Assembly: GCA_902780865.1 (NCBI GenBank)
Contig: CACZHC010000015.1
Location: 1-42,508 of the forward strand
Direction of reading: 5' to 3'
Origin: an uncultured bacterium
Lineage (GTDB): Bacteria > Verrucomicrobiota > Kiritimatiellia > RFP12 > UBA1067
DNA: 42,508 nucleotides
The notes below the pieces were generated by a model, which searched no databases, was not told the origin of the DNA, and worked only from the letters and a program-made list of their open reading frames with translations. Made by a program: the position numbers and the translations under genes. Below, in pieces: positions 1 to 9,000 of this stretch (position 1 is its first letter; each line of letters opens with the position of its first letter).

Positions 1-243
1 CATCCATTCGTCGGCCGTGATGCGGCCGTCGTCCTTGATTCCGAAATGACGTTCCGCGACATCGCAGAACGGAATTGCGAGAAGCGTGAAGCCGAGGCAG
101 ACGGGCATCTGGAGCCACAGCGGAAGCGCGGAGACGGCGTATGCGAGGGCGACTCCGGGAAGCGACCCAAAGGTCCCCGGCGCAAACGGCGCGACGAGGC
201 CAAGACCGAAACCCGACGCGACAAAAACACAGAATTTCTTCAT
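1..243 (-). CDS. pgpA: phosphatidylglycerophosphatase A, 5' part (cut by window edge)
   Basis: The first 81 codons are visible; the 3' end lies outside the window. PgpA removes the phosphate from phosphatidylglycerophosphate at the inner membrane, the last step of phosphatidylglycerol synthesis. The protein begins MKKFCVFVASGFGLGL, followed by APFAPGTFGSLPG, which is the PgpA N-terminal signature (GxGxxPxAPGTxGSL). Near the window end, KDDGRITADEW matches the acidic active-site region in which PgpA usually reads D(P/G)xxIVxDEW. The hydrophobic segment between the two motifs fits a membrane protein. The ATG lies only 8 nt after a TATAAT box, so there is no room for a ribosome binding site and the mRNA is probably leaderless. 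The gene appears to be its own transcription unit, separate from the upstream galactosidase. Confidence 0.85.
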   Translation of the reverse strand, partial: MKKFCVFVASGFGLGLVAPFAPGTFGSLPGVALAYAVSALPLWLQMPVCLGFTLLAIPFCDVAERHFGIKDDGRITADEWM

Positions 244-251
244 CGGCGGAT

Positions 252-260
252 ATTATACCA
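252..260 (-). promoter_or_regulatory. extended -10 promoter for pgpA
   Basis: On the minus strand the sequence is TGGTATAATATCCGCCG followed by ATG. TATAAT with the upstream TG is an extended sigma-70 -10 element. No good -35 hexamer is seen 17 nt upstream, as is common for extended -10 promoters. Transcription would start at or within about 2 nt of the pgpA start codon. Confidence 0.65.
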
Positions 261-325
261 AATCACGGCAATTGACGCCTTGGCCAAACCCACTTGACAG
301 GACTCGGCGGCAATCCTGCGGAGTG

Positions 326-2416
326 TCACCTCAAACTCGGCTCCTCAGGCGCGAAAAACACAAGCGCGGCATCCGCGCCGTTGAAGCGGCACGTTATCCG
401 TGCGCGGCCATCCGCCGTCGGCACAACCGAAACGTTGTCCGTCTTCCAGATCACGCGCCCAGCGCGATGCGCCGTCACATAGTCGTGCACACCGCCAGCT
501 GCGAACACGGCGAGCGCACCGGCGCCCTCCGCCGAGATTTTCTCGTGAATCTCCGGCGAGCCGCCGCGCACGCCGGTGCGCACTGGCGGCGCGGACGTCA
601 CCGCGTCACGCACACGCTTGTAGGCCGCAAGCGCCTCCCCGAACCACGCCCTGTCCTTCGGCGAAAGCGCGGAGAGGTCGCCCCAGATGCCGTTCTGCCC
701 GAGCACAAGAGACGCGAGGTTGATCTTCTGGCTTGTGCGCGGCGCATCTGGCAGATAGTGCGTGAGATAGAGGACGGATGGAATCCAGCGGTCGAAGTCG
801 AGCGTAGTGCGCGCGACCCGTGCGCGCGCGGGACCGGGATAGACAAATACATTGCTCCAGTACTTCGAGGCAGTCCAGTCGTAGGGGTGGTCGAGGTCGG
901 GAAAGTAAGGCCCGTTGTTCACCGCGAAATACTTGCCCGAGGCGAGGAACGCGAGGCCTACGCACCGGTTTCCCTCCGTCACGTCAAAGTCGACGATTGC
1001 GTCGGGGCACGCCGCGCAGAGGCGGTCGACGATTCGCGCCATGTAGCGCACCTGCTCAAAGGCGTAGCAGTCGGCGCGTTCGTCGGCCGGGACGGACGCG
1101 TCGCCGTGGAAGTGGTCGGGCGAGTCGCACCCGTACTGGTTAATCGCATCCCATTTGAAATACGTCACGCCCCAGTCGCGATAGCAGCGGATGAGCTCGT
1201 CCGCGACAGACTGCCAGTACGCGCTGACGAGGCAGTGGAAGCGGCTCTGCTCCGTCTCCCAGACGGAATGGGGCGCGGCGGCGACACCATGCCACGACAT
1301 GACGGCTTCCGGATGCCGCGCATGGATTTCGCTCGACTCCGCGGCCTCTGTCGGGCTGAACCAGAGCCCGAGCTTCATCCCCTTCTCGCGCAAGCGCGCG
1401 ACTACCGGCTCAAGTCCGTTGGGGAAGCGCTCGCGGCTGACGCGCCAGTCGCCGGACTTCTCGAACCAGCCGGTGTCGACGACGAACACGTCTATGCCCA
1501 TCTCCGCCGCGCGGTCGACGTCCGCGAGGATGCGCGCCTCGTTCATTAGGTTGAGGTACTTGCGGCTCCCGCCCCAGAAAAAGTCGCGTTCCTGGCTCGC
1601 CCACGTGTTGTAGAATATCCACGGCGCACGCGAGGCGGGATTGTCAGTCGCGCCTTTGATCTGGAAGGCGCGGTAAGCGGCAGCCATTGCGTCGATCCCG
1701 CCTTGCACTTCCGCCGTCTGCAGCCAGATTGTCTCGAAGGGATGCCCCGGTACAATGCGGCGTCCGCGCCAGTAGTTCCCCTTCACCGCCCGCAGCTCGA
1801 GCCGGCGGTCCTGCGTGCACGAGAATTCGATGAAACGGTCCGTCGACTGCGAACCATGTTCATAGGCGAGCAGCGAGGCGCGGCCCTCGGCCTCGATTAC
1901 GACAATTGGACCCACAAAGGCGAGATCCTCTGAGAAATACGAGTCTGCCACTGGCGTTTCGACAAGGCGATGGCAATGGCAAAGAGGATCGTATTCGCTA
2001 AGGCGAACCTCCGTCGCCCGTGCGCCTTTGGCAAGCGGAACCGATGCGTAGACGAGATTGTCGCGCCCGGACGACTTCGTAAGCGCAAAACCTTCGGGGG
2101 CAGTCGCCTCCAGCTCGTAGCGGAACCGGACTACGGGCGAGCCCCTGCGCTGGCGGGTGCGAAGCGTAAGCCGTGCGGACGGGAAGTCGCGCAAAACGCC
2201 CGACTGCGTGCGCTCGACGACGCCGTCAGCGCGTTCAACCGGTCCGCCCGACGCCTCCCACGCGACGACATCGCCACGCACTGTCCGCCCGTCTATTTCG
2301 AATGCCGGCGGCGAAACCGGCACCGGCAGCGGCAATGCTGCGTGCGCCGAAGCGCCAACGAGCAAGAGCGCAAAAACAGCTGCGAACAAAAAACGAATAT
2401 GTGCCATTTGCTTCAT
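326..2416 (-). CDS. alpha-galactosidase-like glycoside hydrolase (GH36/melibiase type), secreted
   Basis: This 696-residue protein has a signal peptide (MKQMAHIRFLFAAVFALLLVGASAHA) and a melibiase-type TIM barrel. Family marks are YNTW near residue 267, VDTGW near 312, GLWFSP near 350 and YFKWD near 420, whose Asp is the expected nucleophile; the N-terminal part has the beta-sandwich character of GH36. I chose the ATG at 2416 because AAAGGATG precedes it; an in-frame ATG at 2455 lies upstream of that site. The usual GH36 acid/base segment (CSxGxxRxD) is not plain: the corresponding stretch reads DFDVTEGNRCVG near 474-485, so exact specificity is uncertain. It follows an MFS transporter gene by 72 nt, which suggests release and uptake of galactosides or related sugars. 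A weak hairpin (CAGGA/TCCTG, about 297-317) lies downstream. Confidence 0.8.
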   Translation of the reverse strand: MKQMAHIRFLFAAVFALLLVGASAHAALPLPVPVSPPAFEIDGRTVRGDVVAWEASGGPVERADGVVERTQSGVLRDFPSARLTLRTRQRRGSPVVRFRYELEATAPEGFALTKSSGRDNLVYASVPLAKGARATEVRLSEYDPLCHCHRLVETPVADSYFSEDLAFVGPIVVIEAEGRASLLAYEHGSQSTDRFIEFSCTQDRRLELRAVKGNYWRGRRIVPGHPFETIWLQTAEVQGGIDAMAAAYRAFQIKGATDNPASRAPWIFYNTWASQERDFFWGGSRKYLNLMNEARILADVDRAAEMGIDVFVVDTGWFEKSGDWRVSRERFPNGLEPVVARLREKGMKLGLWFSPTEAAESSEIHARHPEAVMSWHGVAAAPHSVWETEQSRFHCLVSAYWQSVADELIRCYRDWGVTYFKWDAINQYGCDSPDHFHGDASVPADERADCYAFEQVRYMARIVDRLCAACPDAIVDFDVTEGNRCVGLAFLASGKYFAVNNGPYFPDLDHPYDWTASKYWSNVFVYPGPARARVARTTLDFDRWIPSVLYLTHYLPDAPRTSQKINLASLVLGQNGIWGDLSALSPKDRAWFGEALAAYKRVRDAVTSAPPVRTGVRGGSPEIHEKISAEGAGALAVFAAGGVHDYVTAHRAGRVIWKTDNVSVVPTADGRARITCRFNGADAALVFFAPEEPSLR

Positions 2417-2488
2417 ATTGCATCCTTTCAATGTTTGACCTTTACGGCCGCCCACACAGAAACGACCACAGAAAATCTTGATGCCGGC

Positions 2489-3676
2489 TCACTTGGAGGA
2501 TTTGGCTGTCGCAAGTCCGTAGACCGCGGTGGCGAGCGAGATCGCAATGGCGACGACGTAGGCAGTCGTCCACGGAGTAGGCGAGGACGATTTGAGAATC
2601 GCGTCGAAGATGAAGTTCGATGCGAAGACGCCGACGCCTGCGAGAATGAGGTTCACGAGCCCCTGCGCCTGGTTGCGCAGCTCTGGCGGCGCGACTTCGT
2701 CGACGTACATCTGGGCGCCTACGACGAGAAGACCGAAGATGAGCCCGTGCACGACGATTCCGCAGAAGTCGAGCGCGGCAAAGCCATAGGCGGAAGACAC
2801 CGCGAAGAAGATGTTGCGTAGCGCGAGAACGACAAGCGCGAGAACGAGGGAGCGCCTGTAGCCGATGCGACGGAAGATCAGCGGGATGAGGAGCATGAAG
2901 AATATCTCCCCCGCCTGCCCGATGTTCATCGTCGTAGTGAGATACTGGTAGCCGGATTCCTTCAGATAAGCGGCGCAGTAGACATTGTACCACTGGAAAG
3001 GAATCATCGCGAGAAGGAGCATGATCGCAAACGAGCGAAACGACTTGTCGCGCAACAGCACGAGCGCGCTAAGCCCAAGCGCGTCGCCAACTGATATCTG
3101 CGTTCCCTTCGCCTGCGGAGCCGTCTTCGGGAGGGCGAACGAGAAAAGCCCTGCGGCAACGGCAACGGCAGCGCCGCCAGCGAATATCCACGGCGACGAG
3201 TCAAAGCTCTTGAAGCCGCCTGCCGCGGCCCCGAGCGAGAACACGCACGAGGCAATCCAGCCAAGCGTTCCGAATATGCGGATGCGAGGAAAGGCGTCCT
3301 TGCTCGCATGCGCCATCGCTATCGTCGCCGTAAGCGCCCATGTCGGCATGTAGAAAAGCATCGCCGCGAGAAGCACCACGAAGAGGAGTGCGGGCGAGGT
3401 GACGAAGAACGCGCCCGACAGGAGCGCCGCAGACGCAAAGTAGCAGATCGCAAGGACCTTCTCCGCGTTGAGGCGGCGGTCTGCGAACATGCCGACGAGG
3501 GGAGACGCGAAAGTGCCGATGCCCATGATGAGACCGCACCAAAGAGTCCAGTTCTCGCCACCCTGCAGCGACTTGACGTAGGGGAGCATTGGCACAAACC
3601 ACACTGGCATGGCCATATACTCGAGGAACATCATCGTCGCAAGGACGACAGTCCGCCTGTTGATGCCGTCGCTCAT
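2489..3676 (-). CDS. MFS transporter (nucleoside/sugar:H+ symporter-like)
   Basis: A 395-residue polytopic membrane protein with about a dozen hydrophobic segments. The start MSDGINRRTVVLATMMFLEYMAMPVWFVP resembles the N-terminus of NupG/YegT-type MFS symporters. GIGTFASPLVGMFADRR is the MFS loop 2-3 motif (G-x-x-x-D-R-R). Substrate is unknown; the following alpha-galactosidase-like gene makes a sugar or glycoside plausible, but members of this group also carry nucleosides. The start codon overlaps the stop of the upstream DUF975 gene (ATGA), so translation is probably coupled. Confidence 0.8.
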   Translation of the reverse strand: MSDGINRRTVVLATMMFLEYMAMPVWFVPMLPYVKSLQGGENWTLWCGLIMGIGTFASPLVGMFADRRLNAEKVLAICYFASAALLSGAFFVTSPALLFVVLLAAMLFYMPTWALTATIAMAHASKDAFPRIRIFGTLGWIASCVFSLGAAAGGFKSFDSSPWIFAGGAAVAVAAGLFSFALPKTAPQAKGTQISVGDALGLSALVLLRDKSFRSFAIMLLLAMIPFQWYNVYCAAYLKESGYQYLTTTMNIGQAGEIFFMLLIPLIFRRIGYRRSLVLALVVLALRNIFFAVSSAYGFAALDFCGIVVHGLIFGLLVVGAQMYVDEVAPPELRNQAQGLVNLILAGVGVFASNFIFDAILKSSSPTPWTTAYVVAIAISLATAVYGLATAKSSK

Positions 3677-4671
3677 GCAGTCACGCCTTCCGACGGATCG
3701 GCTTCTTTCGCTGCGTCGACTTCGGCCTTGGCGTCACGGTAGAATACTGCCTGTCCGATTGCGGTGTAAAGAACGACAAATACACCTATCAAAATCGTTA
3801 CGACAAGTGCGCCGATCATGACGACAGAATACGATTCGTCAGCTGCAGCTGCCGTTGCGTCTTCGCTTGCTCCAGCGCCTGCAGCCGACAAGGCGCCCGT
3901 AACGCCTGATGCAATGGCAAGAGGCGCGATCAAAAGAATGTACCACCCGATGTAGGACAGCCAGAAGAAGAAAAGCTTCCACTTGCGACCGTACATCAAT
4001 TCACAGCTCCGCTTGATGCAGGCATTTGCACCAACCTCAACATTCTCTACCTTGACATACCATGTTAGCATATAGCGGAAGCTTGCGATGATGGCGGCGA
4101 TGCAGGCGGGGATGCCGCACATGCAGCCGAGCAATACTCCCATCTGCTTTTCAGTCACCGCGCCACACACCCGAAGGACGGCCGAAACGATACCACCGAT
4201 AAAACCACCGACAAAGGCGAAGATAAGAGCCCAGGCGACGACCTTGATCCCTAGTAGGAGAGTAATCCACAAGAGATCGAACGGGCGCTTGAAACCACCG
4301 AAGGCACCGGTGAACCAGCCATTGGGATCGTCCTTGATGCACTTGACAAGCGTTGTGACGAGGCCGAATACGACAATGCCCTGAAAGAGATACTCGACAA
4401 ACGTCGAAAAGCCGCTCGCAAACGTCATCCGCAGGAATTCGTAGCCAGAAGCGATGGTGAGTGTAACTCCCGATCGCTGGGCCTCACGCTGCGCCTCCCT
4501 GAACGACTCAAAGGTCTGGATGCCGGCGGCCTCGAAGATGAAATTGAGCCCGAGCATGACGGCGAGCAGAATCGCATACAGTACTATGCCGTTAAGAAGT
4601 ATTTTCCATCCCCACTTAGAACCAGTCAAAATGTTCCATGCATCCTGACGCATTTCCTTGCATGATCTCAT
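3673..4671 (-). CDS. DUF975 family integral membrane protein
   Basis: A 332-residue membrane protein with about six hydrophobic segments. Its layout matches DUF975: an N-terminal basic segment containing WNILTGSKWGWKILLNG, a loop with DDPNGWFTGAFGGFKRPFDLL, a central FRYMLTWY segment, and then the typical CIKRSCELMYGRKWKLFFFWLSYIGW before the last helices. The start at 4671 is preceded by AAAGGGA at proper spacing. The C-terminus is acidic and low in complexity. Family function is unknown. It lies 26 nt after the pyrophosphatase gene and overlaps the MFS gene by 4 nt, so it sits in the middle of the ppaC operon. Confidence 0.75.
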   Translation of the reverse strand: MRSCKEMRQDAWNILTGSKWGWKILLNGIVLYAILLAVMLGLNFIFEAAGIQTFESFREAQREAQRSGVTLTIASGYEFLRMTFASGFSTFVEYLFQGIVVFGLVTTLVKCIKDDPNGWFTGAFGGFKRPFDLLWITLLLGIKVVAWALIFAFVGGFIGGIVSAVLRVCGAVTEKQMGVLLGCMCGIPACIAAIIASFRYMLTWYVKVENVEVGANACIKRSCELMYGRKWKLFFFWLSYIGWYILLIAPLAIASGVTGALSAAGAGASEDATAAAADESYSVVMIGALVVTILIGVFVVLYTAIGQAVFYRDAKAEVDAAKEADPSEGVTA

Positions 4672-4697
4672 GTCAATTTTCCCTTTCTGATTAAATC

Positions 4698-5981
4698 TTA
4701 CGCCAGCGCCGCCAGCACCTCCGGCAAAAGCTGTTTCTTTCGCGAGAGGACGCCTGGCATCAGGAGGACGCCAGACTCCGCGCGGCGGTAGGGAAGCGCG
4801 CGGCGAACTGCCTCGTCGCCCTTGAAGAGAAGCTCGGAATTGCCGCGCACGGGATCGGTCACCATAAGCGCCGCAAAGTCGAGGCCGTTTTCCTTCTTCG
4901 TCTTCTCAAGCGCCGCGGCAAGCTCCGCCATGTGGCGGTGGAATACGGCGAGATGCGACTCCTCTATCTGCGCGAGAATGAACTTCTTGCCCGCTTCGCT
5001 ATATAGCTTCGCGTCGGCCGCGACAGCTTCGTCGGCGGACATCGAAGTGAGCGGAGAGGCAACCGACATGAGCCCTTCCATTATCGACGCGGCGGATTCG
5101 CCGCAGAGCTTTTCGAGCCATGTGCACATCGCGCGGTCGTCGTCGGTCGTCGTCGGCGACTGGAAAAGGAGCGTGTCGGAGACGATGCCCGCGATGAGAA
5201 CTCCCGCGACTTCCTTCGTCGGCCGCTCTCCCGCGCCGCGGAACATCCGCGCGACGAGCGTGCAAGTCGAGCCCACGACGTCTGCCGTGTACTTGATAGG
5301 GTCCTTCGTCGCCGCGAACGAAATCCTGTGGTGGTCGACGACTTCAACAACGGGGATTTCTTCAAGCCCGGGGATGCCCTGCTCCGTCTCGTTGTGGTCG
5401 ACGAGAATCATCCTCGCCGGCGGCGGTTCCGCAAACGCGCGCTTGAGGACTGTTCCTACGAGAACACCCTTGTCGTCCACCACGGGGAAATGGTTGTGCG
5501 CGTTGCGAACTGCGGCGGCGCGTATGTCGTGGACACGGTCGTTTTCGGAGAGAACCTGGCTGCACTGGTGAAGCGGCGCCTTCCCGACGGGGATCGAAAG
5601 ATCGGCCTTTTCGATGAAGAGAGAAAGGAGCTTCGCGGGAGAGAGCATCCCGACGAACTTCCCGGCCGCGTCCTTCACCGGAAGCGACGACTCGCCGGAC
5701 TTTTCGAGCGCCCTAAGCGCGTCGACAAGCGACTGACCGGCGTCGATCATGGGGACGGACGTATCGACGAGATCCCTGACTCGCACATAGACGTCGCGCT
5801 TCGGCCTTACGCCCTTGAGATGAAAGTGCTCGAACACCCACTTTGCACGCGGCGGAAGTCGCCCCGCGCATATCGCCTCGACGTCGCTCATCCCGGTACG
5901 CCGCCTCAAGTCTGCGAGCGCATACGCGCTCATGACCGAGTCGACGTCGGGATTCCTATGTCCGCATACAAAAGTCTTCAT
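4698..5981 (-). CDS. ppaC: manganese-dependent (family II) inorganic pyrophosphatase with CBS pair
   Basis: It hydrolyses pyrophosphate in the cytoplasm, pulling biosynthetic reactions forward. The 427-residue protein shows the DHH-family order: GHRNPDVDS at residues 7-15, VDHNE near 197, VDHHR near 218, and a C-terminal DHHA2 domain ending in the SRKKQ substrate-binding motif. Residues of about 68-185 form two CBS repeats inserted between the first and second DHH motifs. At this length there is no room for the DRTGG domain found in larger CBS-PPases. CBS-PPases are known to be regulated by adenine nucleotides, so energy-charge control is expected. It is the first gene after the promoter near 6014 and heads a run that continues to the galactosidase. 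Confidence 0.92.
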   Translation of the reverse strand: MKTFVCGHRNPDVDSVMSAYALADLRRRTGMSDVEAICAGRLPPRAKWVFEHFHLKGVRPKRDVYVRVRDLVDTSVPMIDAGQSLVDALRALEKSGESSLPVKDAAGKFVGMLSPAKLLSLFIEKADLSIPVGKAPLHQCSQVLSENDRVHDIRAAAVRNAHNHFPVVDDKGVLVGTVLKRAFAEPPPARMILVDHNETEQGIPGLEEIPVVEVVDHHRISFAATKDPIKYTADVVGSTCTLVARMFRGAGERPTKEVAGVLIAGIVSDTLLFQSPTTTDDDRAMCTWLEKLCGESAASIMEGLMSVASPLTSMSADEAVAADAKLYSEAGKKFILAQIEESHLAVFHRHMAELAAALEKTKKENGLDFAALMVTDPVRGNSELLFKGDEAVRRALPYRRAESGVLLMPGVLSRKKQLLPEVLAALA

Positions 5982-6013
5982 TCAGCTGTCTCTATTGCGT
6001 TTCTTCCCACGCA

Positions 6014-6022
6014 TTATATCAA
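6014..6022 (-). promoter_or_regulatory. extended -10 promoter upstream of ppaC
   Basis: The minus strand reads TGATATAATGCG, with TATAAT at 6019-6014 preceded by TG. It lies 32 nt before the ppaC ATG. A TTGC-type -35 is possible, but spacing is poor (15 or 21 nt). It would serve the ppaC-DUF975-MFS-galactosidase run. Confidence 0.6.
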
Positions 6023-6042
6023 AAATTGCAGGACCGCAATTG
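6022..6042 (-). terminator. possible weak terminator after the CotH-domain gene
   Basis: On the minus strand AATTGC, a 6-nt loop and GCAATT are followed by TTT, about 30 nt after the stop of the CotH-domain gene. The stem is only 6 bp and AT-rich, and it occupies the spacer of the ppaC promoter, so the call is weak. Confidence 0.3.
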
Positions 6043-6069
6043 CAACTGCCAGAAGATGCCGTTGCGGCC

Positions 6070-9000
6070 TCACTCGATCTTAAGGCGGAAGAAACGCCAG
6101 TCTCCGGACGGGAAGACGATGGGCTCGGACACGGACTTGCGCATCAGGTTCGTCCCCGTGGGATCGCCCTGAAGAACACTCCACATATCCATATGGAGCG
6201 TTCCGTTAAGCGTTCCTTCGTAGTCTTTGCCATAGACATTGAGATCGCCTGTCAGCGTCACCGTGCCGTCGGGAGCGACCGAGATCGACAATATCGCAAG
6301 GTCGATGTCAGGATCCGCCTGCGGCGCGATGTTGACGAGGTAGCAAGAAGACAGGTCCTCTGCCGTTCCGGTGAACGCAGCAATAGCCGCCGCGCCGTCT
6401 GGCTGTTCGGCGATATCATGCAACCACCATCCGATCTCCGGCGTGGCCTTGACGGCCGCAACCAGCGCAGCGGACGCGGTCGAATCCGCTGGAAGCGTGA
6501 AGGACGGCTTCCACTGCGAAATATCGGTCACGGTATCGCCGAACGCCAGCGCGATGAGCGACGCACCAGCGCCGTCTGTCGCCTCGAAGCCAGACCAGCT
6601 TGTTTCAAAGTGAAGCGTCTGCACCACGGCGCCGCCTGCGTCACGGACGATGAAATCCACCTTGTTGTTGGTTATCTTGCCAGACGGCCACCAGTCGGCC
6701 CGCTCGAAGCGGTATGTCGCTCCGGGCGCTAGAGGAAGCGAATTCGTCTCGCAGGTGAACGACATCTTCGGATTCGCGTCGCCAGTCTTCGTCGCGGACA
6801 TCGAGATGCCCGCGAGCTCAAGCGTCACGGAGTTGGACATGTTCGTGACAACCACGTATTCGCCTGTGTCGCCGTCGCTCTCCGGCGGGACGGACATGAC
6901 CTCACACACGCGCAGGTAGGTCGCCTCGTCAGACGGCGGCGCGAGCGAAAGCGCCTCGACGTTCGCGCCGTCCTTGAGAGTCAGCGAATGGACTGCCGGA
7001 TTGAACGTCGCGTTGCCGACAACCATCACTGCGCCAAGAGCCGTCAAATCGGCCTGCGACTTCGAGGCGACCCACGCCTTGCGGTTTGTCGTGACGATCA
7101 GCGCACCCTCCGCGTCAATCACAGTTCCGGGGGCGAATGTGTATTCGACCGCCCCCGAAAGCTTCCAGCCGCTCATGTCGACCGCAACATTGTTGGCGTT
7201 GGAGATCGTCAGCACCGTTTCGGACGATGCGTCGAAGAGCCCTTCTGCGTTGACGTTAAGGACAGAGAACCCGGCCTTGAGGCTTGCGGTCGGCGCCTGC
7301 GCCTCGGGAATGCCGGCATTTTTGGACGCCGCATAGCCGACTTCCCAAGACGTGTTCGTCACGCTGTGCGTGTCAAAGAGGTGCACGCGGCGCTTCACGA
7401 TGTAGTTGTCCCAGAGGTCGTCCATGCCCTTCGCGGCGACCGCGTTGCCGTTCTTGTCCCAGTCGAACGCGTTATCCGTCCAGCACCATACTGGCGTCCC
7501 CGTGCCGTGGTTCCACTTAATTACGTCGAGTCGGTAGTCGGCGTTCTCAGCCGCGGAAACGGTCTCAGCCCAGACCCAGAACGGCGTGTCCGCCTTGGCG
7601 GTTCCGGGCTCCTTGAGTATCTCGTCCATGAGCGTGCGCAGACGGCGCAGGTACATGCGGCGGAAGCGCGCGTTCTGCCAGATCACATCAAAGGCGCGGT
7701 TGTTCCTGTCGGTGCCGAAAGCCGAACCGCCATCGGCGAGATGGGCGCGGACACGGTTGCCGCCGTAGAACGGGTGGCTCTTGAACCAGTCGGCGTCGGC
7801 GAGCGTGCCGAGTTTGGGATGTCCTGTGAGGTCGTCCTTGTAGTACTGGCCCCACGAGTCGTTCAGGTCGTAGGCAAGCGGCATCCAGGTACCGGTTCCG
7901 TTCACATCGTAGTAGACGGAAAGATTGGCCCACACGTCGTCCGTCTCGGTCGTTATCTTCGTGATGGCGAGGTAGTTGAACCACGCGGGCAGGTCGAACT
8001 TCTCGACGACCTTGCGCGTAAGCGTCACATCGTCGAGGCCTGTCGCGTTGTCCGCGTCGGTCACCTGGGAGCCCTTGATGTAGTTGCAGAACTCGTTCAG
8101 AACCGAAAGGTCGCCCTCGTTGCCGTCCTCGGGCGTCTTCTTCTCAATGCCGCCGGCGTAGGTCTTGTTCGCGAAAGTGCCGACGTTCTTGTAGGAGTAG
8201 CCCTTCGGATCGAGACCATACCAATCCTCGATCAGCTCGTCCGTGAAGCGGTTAGAGTGGAAGGACATCTGGTAGAACTCGCCATTGCGCTGGATACGAA
8301 CAGGGTAGTCGAACGGAACGGGGCATCCAGCCATCCGGAGGACCTTGAACGAGAGCGCCTGGCGGATGCGCGCCGGGTCTGGCCATTCGGCGATAAACGA
8401 GGTCTTGCGCGTCTCGATCTCTACGCCATCGAACGGATCGGTGCACGTGAGCGGCTGGCTCTTGTTGAACCTAAGTCCGTGCGACTTCTTGTTCCAGCCA
8501 GCAGATGTGTTGCCGCGAAGGTCTATGCGGACGTTGTCGTAGTAGAGCCCAGTCTGGCCGTCGTAGACGCCGCAACGAGCGTTGTAGGGGACCAGAGAGA
8601 GGTTCTGGTTGGCGGCATCGACATCCATCTGCGCGAGGTGGTTCGCGGGATCGACGAAGAGGTGGAAAGTCTGCAAATCAGCGGAGACCTGCTCGGCTGT
8701 CGGCACGACGATCGTACCGTACCATTCGTAGGCGTTGTCGGGGTCGCAGAACGACGGCGTGCGCCAGACGCGCCCTTCCGCGTCTTCAACCACTGCCGCC
8801 CAGCGCAGGAGATGGCCCGCAGCGGGAAGCGCCGAAGAGGGAATCGAGGCCGTGTAGAGCTGGCCTGCGCCCTTCGAGTCATACGCGCCGAGCGCCATCG
8901 GCGTGGCGTTCGTGACAATCTCGCCGAAGTCGGCGCGGTAGATCAGGCGGACCGACGTTATCGCGTCGCCGGCAAGGTCGGAAAGCGGATTGACCGCGAT

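Noticed and set aside
86-1549. A 487-codon plus-strand ORF
   Set aside because: It is antisense to the galactosidase-like gene and pgpA, and crosses the pgpA promoter.
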